DNA of 64,000 bases from Punica granatum (GCF_007655135.1 NC_045127.1:9061001-9125000), one strand, 5' to 3'. Positions 24,290-36,835 are shown, counted from the first letter of the stretch. Numbers and translations are program-made. Notes: a model not told the origin generated them from the letters alone.

Positions 24290-25824
24290 TAAAAGATTAA
24301 ATATGTGTCAGTATATTTCATATATTTTGCAAATTACTTTTAATTAGGTGGATGAATTACTTTAATCAAAGAAGAAATTAATTATTTAAAAATAAAGAAG
24401 TTAACTTTGATGTAGAAATTTATAATGCAATGGAACAAAACATGAATAAAAGAAAGGTATCAATGCAAAATTACAACAGAAAAACACGTTATTAATGTGG
24501 AGAAAAGCATCTAGGCATATACTAGAATCTCCTAGTTGCTTCCTCCTCTACATTACACGATTCAATCGACTCAAAAACAAAACAATCTAATTTTTGTGCT
24601 TAATTGTCGGAATCACCTTCTCAAAAAACAGTGGCTAGAGCTTCGGTTAACAAAATCCGGGATAACAAATTATCGTCAAGATCATAGGACTCGTCTAGGA
24701 CTGAAATTGTAATCAGAGTGCAGTCTATTGCATTGAACATTGTCGTTGTGATGATTCTGCTGCCATTTCATGTTTGTTGCATCTCCTTCGATGCCCAATA
24801 GAGATTTCCTATCCCCACGTCATTTTTTTTCAGTGTACATCCTAATAGTCGGAGGTCCAATGAGTCCCGATTAATCCAATTCAATCCGAATCGACCCACT
24901 AAGGGATTAATTACTCTTGGAGTGGATTTTCGTGTCAAGTTCTAGAAAACAAGTAAAGAAACATGTGGATCAAATTATTTATCCCAAAAGAAATGTGTGG
25001 ATCAAATTAAGCCCCTTTTTTTTTTGGCGAAGAATTAATCACAATTAACTAGTTCGAATGGAAACTTCCTATTAGAGGGATCAGTTACAACGACCAACAG
25101 CCAAAAGTAGAAAGGCAGTTGGAAAGTTGAGCAATTAATTGCGAAATCTTCATACAAAAGCTCTTCTATAACCCTTACGACTCCGAAAATACATGCGAAA
25201 GCCGGTTAAACACTTTGGTCGATTTCATGACTGATTAATTTCAGACCTTGTAAGGCAAAAATTTTGGGGCTACAGAATATCGAGATGTGGATGACTGGCA
25301 GCAGCCACATGAGTTAGCTTTTCGGTGATCGAAATTCGTGACGGACCATCATACCATGACATGGACTGTACAGCAGCGGCGATGCTTGATGAATGAAAGC
25401 CCCGCTAAATTGATCTCTGGATTTCAGTTAAGAACCAAAAAAAAAAAATAGAGAGATGATCATATGAATATAAACAATAGAGATAGATCTCGGAGTTTCC
25501 TTTCTTAAATTTGTGTATAAATCACAAAATTGATGCAAAACAAATATATGCTCAAAATTCTGAGCAATATTTCCATCTCCCATTCTTCTTGATTCGTAAT
25601 GAAGTGTTCGATGTAGCTAGCGCACTTCGATTGAGTAAGACAGTACATGTCAATGTCGTCAAACATATCATCAAGAAGATTAACACAGCAGCTGGCCGTT
25701 AATATATGATTTCCAAGTTCCAACAATTGTATCACATCTCATCAGAAATCGACCATTTGAGCTTCCAGGGTATGGTTCTTGTGGGCTGACAGTTAGGATT
25801 GTCGATATAAAAAAGAGAATGTAT

Positions 25825-27333
25825 TTATTCGCGATCAACAGTTGGTTGAATTGGAGGCCGCCCTACTTGTTGTCGTAATTGCTTGACTGCTACTTCATGT
25901 CGCCGCATTTCCTTCAGTGCCTGGAAGCATTTTCCTATACCCTCCTGTCAATTTGATACAAAACCAGAAATAGTAAGGCAGTTAAAAAGTCGGTAACTAA
26001 CTGCGAAAACCATGTGCAGATCTAATGAATCGATATGAACAAGTTGAGACTTTAATTAAAAAGGCTAAGGCCTCACTATATCGAGATGTAGTCGTTCAGC
26101 ATATTCATTTGTTAGCTCATCTTCCATCGATTTTCATGCTGTTTCATCGGGCCATGCGCCTAATACAGCTGCAGCAGCTATGCTCGATGGATGAAACTCT
26201 CCCAGATGAAGCAGACAAAAACGAGAGCATTCATATACATGCATACGATCAGTTTTCATCACTCCCAAACTCGTAAAAAAATGTGTCCGGACACATAATT
26301 AATTAACCTAAGTAGATGTATACGAAATGGCACCGAAGTAACTACCAGCGTGGTAGTGCTAATCAGTACTATATGAAAACTTGAAATGGTCTTTGGTCCA
26401 ATAACCACACCTTTCACTAGGTCGTATATGTTGCCTTTGGCTCTGGAGACAATGCCATCATAGGCTGGATGATTACTGTCCTTGAGGAACTTACGGACAA
26501 AGTACGGTATGAAGGTGAAAGGAGTGACCAATTGAAGCCTCCATTGAAGCTTTTTCAGTACCAGAAGCTCTGCCTTGATCATCGCATTGGGCGGGGAAGA
26601 GTAGTACACTTCCGTGAAGATTGGTACTAAAGGCGGGACCATCTTCTCCCCCCTCTCCCAATCTTTGCAGCCAAAACCAGACATACCACAGCCACCACCC
26701 GGGGTGGCCAAGAGTCAGTTTTCTGTTTCTGAACGTAGGATATTTCATAAGACAAATTCCAATGAAACTTATACAGCTACGAGCAGATGTAGGTCTTCTA
26801 CATTCAATGACAATAATCATTTCGAAAGTGAATTTATATGAAAGGAGAGCATCGGTTTTTTCTTTCATTTTATATTCCAAATAACTCAAAGTGAATGTCA
26901 AGAATCGTAATATCACGTTAATATATGGGGACTTTCAGGCTATGTATACACATTATAGATCCATGACATACATAATACAGCGGATGGAGAATGCACTTAC
27001 ATCGATAATGTATTGTTGCTGAAAGAACCGATCGAAGTACACCATTGCCATGTAAGCTGTCTCGGCTCAGAGAAGAAATTGCTTAGTAGTCTGGATCATA
27101 CATATCAAGTCAATAAAAAGACACAGATGGATCTGACCAAGAAAGCTAGTTGTAAAGATTGAAGAAAGCGATCGATCAATTACTCGCTCAATCCAAGAAA
27201 TAGCTTCCTTGTGAGCCCACTGGAAAACTCGTCGAGCACCATATATTTCTTTTTGCAGCAATCTTTCCAGATATTGTTCGTCTTCGAGTCTGACAGCTTC
27301 TTGCGGCACAGCTAGTTCATCTTCTTGATCCAT
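25825..27333 (-). pseudogene. D-type cyclin-like pseudogene (copy 1)
   Basis: Exons 1 (27333-27138) and 2 (27056-27001) are intact and give MDQEDELAVPQEAV to AYMAMVYFDRFFQQQYIID, with a good acceptor. Exon 3 (from about 26732) begins KTDSWPPRVVAVVCLVLAAK but is then five bases longer than copy 2 just after AAK, which shifts the frame; the cyclin-box sequence ELLVLKKLQWRLQLVTPFTF resumes in another frame. The exon 4 region still encodes FHPSSIAAAAVLGAW but runs into TGA after DETA, and its acceptor differs from copy 2 and lacks AG. Exon 5 (GIGKCFQALKEMRRHE) remains. With three independent lesions this copy is very probably non-functional. Confidence 0.8.
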
Positions 27334-28031
27334 ACCGATAGGTATATAAAAGAGAAAGAATGTGTACTCCCTATAGATATTCAACTTCACCACAGAAGCA
27401 GAGGAATAGAGGAGGGGGACAAACTGCATTTATAGTTTTTGGGAAATCGTCTTGCATAGTATTTTTTGGATAAATTATCACAAAGGACATAACAGTTGGT
27501 TAGGTATTGTGGTTATTCACATGAAATTTCTTATGTATATGTAATTTGTATTGACGAAGGTAATTTCTATTGGGGCCCGTTTTAGTAAAGTGATGTCGCA
27601 TACAATTCGTCGGTTGATGTTGTGATTGCTGTAAGTAGGAAAAATATTGCCTGCAATTTAGTACGCATTGACCATCTGCCTATTACTGGTAATTTCCGCC
27701 TCTCCTCCTTATGGTATGTTCATCTGTTAGGATCTGCCCTGTTCCTTCGGCTTGTTTAAGTTGGAAAAAAAAATCAGTTGATAAAACATGGTATGCTAAA
27801 TCGTGAATGTACAATATATCAAGACCAATTTCATCAACTATCGGGAAAGCAGAAACTACAGTACTGGAATCCGCTGGTTACAGTAAGGTATACATATAGT
27901 CCGTAAACAAACAAAAACTTTAAAATGCCGCTTTTTGCTTTCGAGCAAATTGCAGAAACACAAAAACACGGCACGTATAGTACAAAGCTAGCATCCCTTG
28001 AGAGGAAACAAATTCGAGTGAAATTCAGTTC

Positions 28032-28760
28032 CTAGCCTCTCTTCCTTTTGATTCCCTGCCGCCTCCTGTGTTCCTCCACCCTCACGATAATTCTCGCAAG
28101 CCAATCATGTTCATCTGAGGCGAAAGTACTACCAATAACCATTACGATCACTAATCCACTTCCATTCCCCATCAGGACAATTTTCCAATCAAATTTGATC
28201 CAAGTTGGGTAGCTGAAATATTCTGCTCGGGAAAAAGAGACACTCAAGTCCAAGATCAGTGTCCTCAGAGGAGACAAGTTCGCGACGCTCCTGGGCACTT
28301 CTGATGATATGTTCACGTAACTCAGGTTGAGCAACTATAGTTTGGTCAGGTTCAGAACCAAGCGGCTCAAACCGGGCTTGTCAGCTAAAGCTGTTCCTGA
28401 CAAAAGCCAAAATCACAGCCCAAATTGAGCGAAACCAATTCGGTCAGTTGGGATATTTCCGGAGGGACATGGCCAGAAAAGGATGAGCCAGAGAGGTCAA
28501 GCTGAGTGAAGCCCGAAAGGCGCCCAAACCCTGATGTAATTCGTGACCTGTCAAAGTCATTGTCTGCAAGGCTGAGCCTCTGGAGGTGGGCTAGCCTAAA
28601 GAGACTACTACGCGAGCCAATAGAGCCGTCGAGACAGCTACTGCTGAGGTCCAATACTATCGCATGACCCGTTTCCTCATCACACCCAAGACATCCCACA
28701 AGCAGCAGTTCATGGAAGTTCGGTTCCTTGGGTCGAGCTTCCATGATTCTGTACAAATTT
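28032..28760 (-). pseudogene. Truncated LRR receptor-like protein remnant (copy 1)
   Basis: Read on the minus strand it begins inside the N-terminal LRR cap (GCDEETGHAIVLDLSSSCLDG), continues through the first LRRs (LAHLQRLSLADNDFDRSR, LTELVSLNLG), breaks frame, resumes with LNLSYVNISSEVPRSVANLS, and after LRTLILD jumps to the membrane-proximal part FDWKIVLMGNGSGLVI with the transmembrane helix and basic tail RRRQGIKRKRG. The central LRRs present in copy 2 are deleted. Signal peptide and start are missing because the duplication junction cuts here. Intact relatives are plasma-membrane receptor-like proteins in immunity or development. Confidence 0.8.
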
Positions 28761-29991
28761 ACGATGCAAAGGAACAAAATAAGAAAAAAATATTAAAAAG
28801 AAGTATCGATGCGAAATTACTATAGAAGAACGCGTTATAAAAGTGTGGAGAAGTATTTACTATTCGGCAAAACAGAAAAGTGTGGAAGCATCTTGGCATA
28901 TGCTATAATCTCCTAGTTGCTCCCCCCTATAAATTTGTGAGCTCAACGGTCGGAATCGCCTTATCAAAAAATAGTCACGCTAGAGCTTCGGTTAACATAG
29001 TCCGTGGATAGCATATTATCGTCAAGATCAAGGCACACCTAAAGACCGACGCCAGGGTCGAACTGCAATCTATTGCATTGAACGCAGTCGTTCTGATAAG
29101 TCTGCTACCATTTCATGTATGTTGCATCGTCTTCAATGCCCAATAGTGATTTCCTATATGCCTTCAAGTCAATCTTTAATTCAAAAAACAAGAAAAGAAA
29201 GATGTCGATCAAGCCTTCTTTTCCCCTGTTGGGTGAACCGTTAAGCCTTAATTATAAATTAGTTTGAATAGAAACTTCCCATTACAGGGATCAGTTACAA
29301 CGAACAACAACCCAAAAAAGAAAGGCAGTTAGAAAGCCTAGCAATTAATTGGGGGGGCAAAAAAAAAAGGTTCACTTAATGCTCTGCTATGACCCGAGTT
29401 TTTTCCTTTAATGGACCGACCCGTTCGTCTCAGGCTGGATTAGTCATGGCTCATTAGACTTGAATACCATGGTGCACACCAACAAAAAGAAAGAAAAAGT
29501 CTGCTACAACCCTACAACTCTCTGAAAATAATATGAAAATTATATACTTATATATTGATTTAATGAATCATTATGGCTAATTAATTTCAGACTTTATAAC
29601 CTGGAAATTTTGGGGCTATGGTAAGATATAGATGATTGGCATAGCCATCAGTTAGGTTTTTGGTGATCGAAATTCGTGCCGGACCATCATACCGTGCCAT
29701 GGACTGCAGCAGCTGCAGCCATGCTTGATGTATGAAAGTCCACTAAATTGATCTTTGCCATTTAGTTTAGAATCTGGAAAAAAAAAATTAGAGCATATAT
29801 ATGATGATGTGAACAGTACCAAAAGAGATAGATTTCGGAGTTTCGTTTCTTAAATTTGCATAAAACAACATTTGAGCTTCCAGGTTGTGGTTCTTGTGTG
29901 CTGACAATTAGGATTGTTGAGATAAAAAGGGAATATATTTATCCGCCGAGCATCTGATATGACGGTTGGTTAAATAGGAGGCCCCGCCCCG

Positions 29992-31481
29992 CTAGTTGTG
30001 GTAGTAATTTTGCCCAACTGCTGTTTCATGTCGCCGCATCTCCTTCAGTGCTCGGTAGCATTTTCCTATGTCCTCCTGACAATTCGATACAAAACCAAAA
30101 ATTAAGGCGGTTAAAAAGTCAGTAACTAACTGCAAAAACTATGAGCAGATTAAAAGAATCAATATGGAGTAATTAGAAAGCAATGGGGCTGAGGTCTTAC
30201 AATATCAAGATGTAGACGTTTAGCGTAGCCATTTATTAGCTCGTTTTCCATCGATCTTCGTGCTGTATGATCACGCCATGCGCCTAGTACTGCTGCACCG
30301 GCTATGCTCGATGGATGGAACTCTGCCAGATTGATCTCTACAAATAAATGAATAACCAAACAAGAACGGGGGTATGTATATACATACATATGATCAGTTC
30401 TCATCCCTCTCAAACTCGTAATAAAACATGTCTGAATACATAGTTAATTAACCTAAAGAGAGATACAAAATGGTACCGAAGTAACTAACAGTGTAATAGT
30501 GCTAATATATCAGTAGTATATGAAAACTCGAAATGGTGTTTGATACAATAAACCTCACCTTTCACTAGGTCGTATATGTTGCCTTTGGCTCTGGAGACAA
30601 TGCTATCGTAGGCCGGATGATTTTTGTCCTTGAGGAACTTACGGACCAAGTACGGTATGAAGGTGTGAGGAGTGACGAATTGAAGCCTCCATTGAAGCCT
30701 TTTCAGTACCAGAAGCTCTGCCTCGATCATCGCATCGGGCAGGGAAGAGTAGTACTCTTCACTGAAGACCTGTAGTAAAGGTGGGTTCCTCGCCTCCCCT
30801 TCCATCTTTGCAGCCAACACCAGGCTCGCCGCAGCCTCTGTCCGGAGCAACCAAGGATCGGTTTTCTGTTTTTGAACATAGGATATTTTATAAGATCAAC
30901 TTCTAAGAAAGTTATACGACCACAAGCAGATGTAAAACTTCTACATGCAATGAGAACAATCAGTCAAAAGTGAATTTGAATGAAAGGAAAGCACCTGATT
31001 CTTCTTTCCTTTTATATTTCAAAGAACTCAGATCGAATATCAAGAATCAGTATGTCATGTTAATAGGGACTTTCACGCTACATATCTATATACATTATTG
31101 GTTGATGAAATGCACAATACTCCAGCGGATGGGGAGTGCACTTACATCGATAATGTAACCTTGCTGAAAAAATCGATCGAAGTATAGCATGGCCATGTAA
31201 ATTGTCTCGGCTCGGAAAGAAAATCGCTTAATAGTCTGGATCAAATATCAATGGTCAATAGAAAAAAGGCAGAGATGGATCTGACCAGGAAAGCTAGCTG
31301 TAAAGATTGAAGAAAGCGATCGAGCAATTACTGGCTCAATCCAAGACATAGCTTCCTTGTGAGCCCACTTGAAATGTTGTTGAGCACAGGAGATTTCTTT
31401 TTGGAGCAGACTTTGCAGATACTGATCATCTTCGAGTCTGACTGCTTCTTGGAGTGCAGCTATATCATTTTCTTGATCCAT
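29992..31481 (-). CDS. D-type cyclin-like protein (CYCD6/CYCD5-like, copy 2)
   Basis: Five exons on the minus strand: 31481-31286, 31210-31146 (acceptor uncertain), 30865-30559, 30337-30201, 30075-29992, giving about 262 residues ending CYRALKEMRRHET with a short tail. The cyclin box spans exons 1-3 (FKWAHKEAMSWI, MAMLYFDRFF, LVLAAKMEG, ELLVLKRLQWRLQFVTPHTF). The second cyclin fold holds INLAEFHPSSIAGAAVLGA. No LxCxE retinoblastoma-binding motif is seen at the N-terminus, which, with the short length, recalls CYCD6. The AG used by copy 1 at exon 2 is AA here; an AG ten bases upstream restores the frame and adds three residues (ETI). D-type cyclins activate CDKA at G1/S; whether this copy is expressed is unknown. 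Confidence 0.6.
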
Positions 31482-32230
31482 AGTGACATAGATAAACCCA
31501 GAGAAAGAATCGACCTCTTTATTAACATTCAACTTCACCACAGAAACAGAGGGATAGAGAAGAGAGGGAAGAATCTAATGGGAAAACTGTTAGTTCAAAC
31601 TGCATTTATAGTTTTTCGCTAATCGTCTTGCATAGTATTTTTGGATAAATGATCAAAATGGACATAACAGTTGGTTAGGTATTATGGTTATTCACATGAA
31701 ATTTCTGGTGTGTAAGTAATTTGTATTGGAGGAGGTAATTTTTGTTAAGGCCCTCATTTACTGATGTCAAATACAAGTCAGTAATCCATGTTAAGATCAG
31801 TTAACGTTGCGATTGCTGCAAGTGTTATCCACAGGAATGAAATATTGCCTGCACTTTAGAATGCATCTGCCTGATCCCGGTAATCCGTCTCTCCTTCTTA
31901 TGGAGTATGTTAATCGGTTAGGATCTGCCCTGTCTTTCGGCTTGTTCAAGTCAGAAAAATATGTTGATGAAAATTGATGCAATAACATCATATATATGCA
32001 ATACATCAGCACCAATTTCATCAATTATCAGCAATATAAAAACTATAGTACTGGGTTCCGCTGATTATCACGGTAAGGTATACATTACAGTCCAATGCAA
32101 ATGAGCGAAAACTTTGAAATGCCTCTTATTGCTTTCGAGCAAATTGCTGAAACATGCAAACACAGCGCATACACATAAATCTAGTACATAAGTTTTATGT
32201 CCCACGAGGGGAAACATATTCGATTGAAAT

Positions 32231-34790
32231 TCATTTCCTACGGCATCTCTTCCTTTTGATTCGCTGCCTTCTCCTGTGTTCCTCCAACCTCACGATAATT
32301 TTTGCAAGCCAACCATGTTCATCCGAGACGAAGGTAGTCCCAATAACCACTCCGATCACTAATCCGCTCCCATACCCCATCAAGACAATTTTCCAATCAA
32401 ATTTGATCCACTGGCCCGAGTCACCGTCATCTCTGGGAGGGACTCTAACCAGGATGGGAATGTGTCACTCAACTGATTGTTCCCAAAGTTGATGAACTGT
32501 AGCGCGGAACAGTTGGCCAATGACCTCGGTAACTTACCATAGAACTTATTCCGACTAAAGATCGATCATGTTCAGCTGAGACCCGCTAACAAGAAACTCA
32601 GGAATGGTCCCATGAAAGCTGTTGCTTCCAAGGTTCAATATTGAGAAAGAGCCACCGGTATTGCCCAGGCAACTCGGGAGTACTCCACCGAGGAAATTGA
32701 ATGACAAGTCAAGTATATCTAAAGAACTCAAATTGCAAATCAATTCTGGAAATCGCCCCATCAACATGTTGTCAGAGATTAAGTATGACCGCATTGATGG
32801 AGGTGGAACTGGGACTGATCCTTGCAGCATGTTCGATGCAAGATCTATAGTTTCCAGACGTCTCCAGTTAAAGACTACCGGGTTCTGACCAAGTCCTGTC
32901 AGGAAATTATGTGAAAGGTTCATGTAACAAAGAGAATTCACACTCATGTTCAATACCCAGGGGGGTATATCTCCATATATGTTGTTGTTAGACAGGTCCA
33001 AGGCGATCAGCTGCTCTTGATTTCTAAGGAAACTCGGAAGCTCACTCAGATTGCACGAAGCCAACTTGAGATATCTGAATTGAGGGAGAGTGACATCTGC
33101 TTCCTTTCCAGGAAGGCATGAGAGCTTGTTCCCCGATAATATTAACATGTCCAATTTTTTGAGCTGAAGAAAGATATCAAGGTCTATAGTTCCACTCAAA
33201 TTATTCCCAGAAAGGCGAAGGGCCTGGAGATTTTGGAGTTGAGAGACTGAAGGCAATATTGGGCCATCCAACTTATTGTTCGAGAGATAAAGGTTGGTTA
33301 GTTTGGTCAAATTCATCAACAAAGATGGGATATTACCCGAGAGTTCATTGTCCGCCAGGGACAGAACAGAAAGCTGGCTGAGGTTCATTAGCTGAGGTAA
33401 TATTTGGCCCTTTAGCTGATTATTCAGCATTGACAAATAGCTAAGTTGGGACAGATTTCCAATCGAAGACGGGATTTCACCTTGTAAATTCATTTCGTCG
33501 AGGTTCAAACCGTCTAGATTGATCAGCTTCCAAAGCCAGGACAATGAATCAAGTGTTTGAGCTTTGTACTGGTTTCGTCCAACATCCAAGTAAATAAGCT
33601 CAGTAAGGTTACCGAACGACTGGGGGATGGATCCTGAGAAATTGCACGACCCTATGTCTAGGAAGTTCAGTGAACGAAGGTCCCCAACTGAACTCGGCAA
33701 TTGCCCACTGAACTGGTTCCCTCTCACGACTAAGTAGTTGAGCTCGGTAAGATTACCGATGGAATATGGGAGTGACCCTGAGAATCCGCAGGAGTCTATA
33801 CTTATGAACTTCAGGGGATAAAGCTTTCCAATAGAAGTTGGTAATGGGCCCGTGAAATGGTTCCACATGAGGTTTAGGTGGGTGAGCTTGGTAAGGTTAC
33901 CGAAGGATGACGGGATTGGCCCTGAGAAATGGCAAGATTGCAGGCTTAGATAGCTCAGGGAACGGAGTTTTCCAATGGAGTCAGGCAATGACCCACCAAA
34001 TGGGGCAAAATCTAATTCCAGTGAGACCAGTGATTGAAGATTACCAACCGTAGCCATTAGCTCTCCAGAAAAGTTCGTTTCGGACAACTTTAGCTTCCAG
34101 AGGGGACTGGTCAAGTTGAACTCAGGCAGGATCCCCCCTGCAGGAAGCAGTTATCAGCCAGACTGACGAACTCCAAGTTGGGTAGCTGAAAGATTCTGCT
34201 TGCGAAAACGCCACGGATACCACTCGAGTCTAAGATCAGCGTCCTCAGAGAAGACAAGTTAGCAATGCTCCCGGGCACTTCTGATGATATGTCCACGTAA
34301 CTCAGGTTGAGCACCTGTAGTTTGGTCAGGTAATGAACCAGGCCCCTCAAAACTGGGCTTGTCAGCTCAAGCCAAAATCACAACCCAAATCGAGCGAAAC
34401 CAACTCAGTCAGTTGGGATATTTCCGGGGGGACTTGGCCAGAAAATGATGAGCCAGAGAGGTCAAGATGGGTTAAGCCAGAAAGGCACCCAAACCCAGAC
34501 AGAATTCGTGACCTGTTAAAGTCATTGTCTGCAAGGCTTAGCCTCTGGAGGTGGGCTAGCTTAAAGAGACTAGTACTCGAGTCAATAGAGCCATAGAGAC
34601 AGCTACTGCTGAGGTCCAATTCTATCACCCAACCCGTTTCCTCATCACACCCGACGCCATCCCACAAACAGCAGTTCATGGAAGCTCGGTTCCTTGGGTC
34701 GAGCTTCCATAATTCAGTCCTGGGATAGGCGTGAGGTGCACGCGAAGCGGACCCTCTGGAAATAGAGAAGCTGTTTTTGAGCAGGAGAAG
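32231..34790 (-). pseudogene. LRR receptor-like protein pseudogene (copy 2)
   Basis: On the minus strand it reads LLLLKNSFSISRGSASRA, YPRTELWKLDPRNRASMNCC and WDGVGCDEETG (LRR N-terminal cap), then about 20 plant-type LRRs (LxxLxxLxLxxNxxxGxIP), then a transmembrane segment WKIVLMGYGSGLVIGVVIG and basic tail ending IKRKRCRRK at 32231. The layout is that of an RLP without kinase. Frame breaks occur near 34365, in a run of six C at 34133-34138, and at the AAA at 32557-32559. After FPSWLESLPE the remaining C-terminal LRRs are missing and the sequence jumps to the membrane-proximal part. The longest open piece is 34114-32555 (about 519 codons). The homopolymer shifts could be assembly errors, but the C-terminal deletion is not. 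Confidence 0.75.
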
Positions 34791-36076
34791 TGCATCCCTG
34801 TCTTACCTGTGACACCGGGATGCGATCACAGGATGAGACCGGAAACACGAGCAAAGCAGTTGAAAGAAGAGAATCAGAAAGTATAGATATGGGGCCATAG
34901 CCAATTATCTACTGAATGAACTCAATCTGATTTCCAAGTTCTAACTTGATCGGAGAAACCTCAACAGTTTTATAGACATTTCGTCTCTTTGAAAATGTTT
35001 TCTCGACTTCATTGGGCAGTTGACTCGGGTCTTCCCTGGAAAAGGACTTGATTCCATTCACATCGTGAATCATGGTCGACGGTCAAGTCGAGACCCTTAG
35101 TCAAGGATCACTATATCAGTCAGAGCATTTGATTAGAATGCAGAAAGAGGAATCCATAACAGAGACACAAACAGAAAATGCACTAAGTTTCTAAGAAATG
35201 CACTAAATTCCCAATGCAAAGATGAAGCCGATTCCAGCACTTCCAGCTCAGACCCTGGCTGCCTGCGTTCACGTAGAGTATGTCCCAGAGTTTGCAGGGC
35301 AGGTCCTCTTGTTGTACTCAGGCCAAGTAAGTTGACAATGGATTTAGTATAGCACTGACCGAGCTCAATGCCATTTCGATGATTGTCGATCGTAACACTA
35401 TACACCATGGCCAAGAAGCGATTCACTAACCAGAAAAGTTGAGATGTACGGCATATTGATTTGTGACTGCTTTGTTGTTCATTAGAAAAATCAAGCTGGT
35501 AGGGTGATAATAAATTTGATGTCCATTAGAGTTGCACTCGGGCATTCCTTTCCATGCCCTTTTGCTAATAAAGGGCATTCTCTTCAGGTTTCTCCATAGT
35601 TCAATTATTGCAATTTGGGAGAAGATCAGAATTAACTCCGGATCGACTGAACCTGCAATGCTCAAGAGTCGCCGGAATGATATACCAATCTCAAGAAACC
35701 CGAGATTAGGGTACACAAATTCTGTCCCGATCGATATCAATAATTTGCATCCAACGGAGTTAGCCTACTGACTAGTCCTTGGTCCTCATCCAAATTTGAG
35801 AATTAGGATGATCCTGGAGTATCGCCTTCTTCATTGGCCACATTCAATTTCCCCGACGTATAACAACATCTCCAAACACAACCCCAAAGCGTCAATTTGA
35901 CACGATGATAGAGTGCAACCCCCTTCACCGGAGGCCCATAAGGTCCTGGGACCGCATCTCACCTGAGGTCCGTATGGCTGTTCGACCTTGTTGTCATTGA
36001 GAATTTTGATGAGTATCAACTCAAGTTCTTGGGTTCGGCGAGTTATGATAATGATGGTACTACGACATATTATATA

Positions 36077-36208
36077 CGGATGGCATATAGTCTATGTTGA
36101 ATTATAATATTTTTGGACACCTAGGCCTTTGATGGTTAGACACATGCGGATGGCGCATAGTCTATGTTGAATTATATTACTTTAGGACACATTGGCCTTT
36201 GATGGTTA
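36077..36208. repeat. 70-bp tandem duplication, two copies
   Basis: The unit CGGATGGC(A/G)(T/C)ATAGTCTATG...CCTTTGATGGTTA occurs at 36077-36138 and again at 36147-36208 with a period of 70 bp and a few differences. No known element was recognised. Confidence 0.8.
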
Positions 36209-36337
36209 ATAGCAAGGCTAAGGCGTTCGGTTCTTATAGTTATCGTGCTAGTAAAGATTAAGTTACATGCCATGGCAATGTGAAGCTCACCTTATACATA
36301 AATTCAAAAATCGCCTAGTAAACTACATAATTGGACT

Positions 36338-36835
36338 AGAATATTAACATTGCGTCTGGTAACGAAATTAAGTTTGATATAATTTGATTTAGTTTGATTT
36401 GAGGAAATGAAAACAAAATAGTTGGAAAAAATATGTAAGAGAACCTGAAGAAGAAGATAAAAAAAAAAGTAATTATTGTATTATTAAATTGAAGAAAATT
36501 TATTGAATTGAATGTTGAATAGTTGAGATAATTTAATATTAAAAAATTCAAAGTTATTTACATGACAGTGGGTCACGCACTCACGCTGACCCAACCCACC
36601 CGCATCAGATCCGTGTGGGGCCCGCGTTAGGCGACACATCGGACTGTGGGGGACGCGTGGGTCACGGTAACCAACTATTATGATAGATTTTCCTTAAAAA
36701 ATTAATTGTAATGATAGATAAATAAAAGAATGAGAGAGAATTTGAAGAAAAAAAATTGTGTTGTTGAATTGAGAAAAAAGTAAAATTAACTTAAATTAAG
36801 TTAAATGTTATTTTGTAAACAAACATAGTTGTATG
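36338..36835. mobile_element. MITE-like AT-rich elements, family C, with GC-rich island
   Basis: 36338-36556 begins ATTAACATTGCGTCTGGTAA and runs through GAAGAAGATAAAAA and TTGAATTGAATG; it matches the reverse complement of 54451-54690. A second partial copy, 36690-36835, shares the GAGAGAATTTGAAGAAAAAA part. Between them lies a GC-rich block whose ends carry the direct repeat GTGGGTCACG at 36569-36578 and 36657-36666. Ends are approximate and no target-site duplication was fixed. Confidence 0.5.

Larger units (their letters stand above)
22026..24430. other. Promoter of SAT32-like gene and AT-rich spacer
   Basis: The first 700 bp (to about 22730) are GC-richer and are probably the promoter and leader of the SAT32-like gene. 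From 22740 on the DNA is AT-rich without coding signal. A MITE lies near 24129. No RNA gene is visible. Confidence 0.5.
24430..34800. repeat. Imperfect tandem duplication of a cyclin plus receptor-like protein cassette
   Basis: Unit 1 (about 24430-28760) and unit 2 (about 28765-34800) align along their length in the same order: non-coding segment with the shared motif CTAGAGCTTCGGTTAACA, D-type cyclin-like gene, spacer, receptor-like protein gene. Both genes are on the minus strand in each unit. Unit 1 is shorter mainly because the receptor gene lost its central repeats. Homology at the right end of the receptor gene breaks off near 28750 in unit 1, just after GTCGAGCTTCCAT, where unit 2 continues at 34710. 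This places the duplication junction near 28750-28765. Confidence 0.85.

Noticed and set aside
32622..32888. Plus-strand ORF over the receptor pseudogene
   Set aside because: Antisense shadow of the LRR coding sequence.
35133..35740. Two adjacent minus-strand ORFs, possible retroelement or gene fragment
   Set aside because: No reverse transcriptase, integrase or other motif could be seen; no basis for a call.
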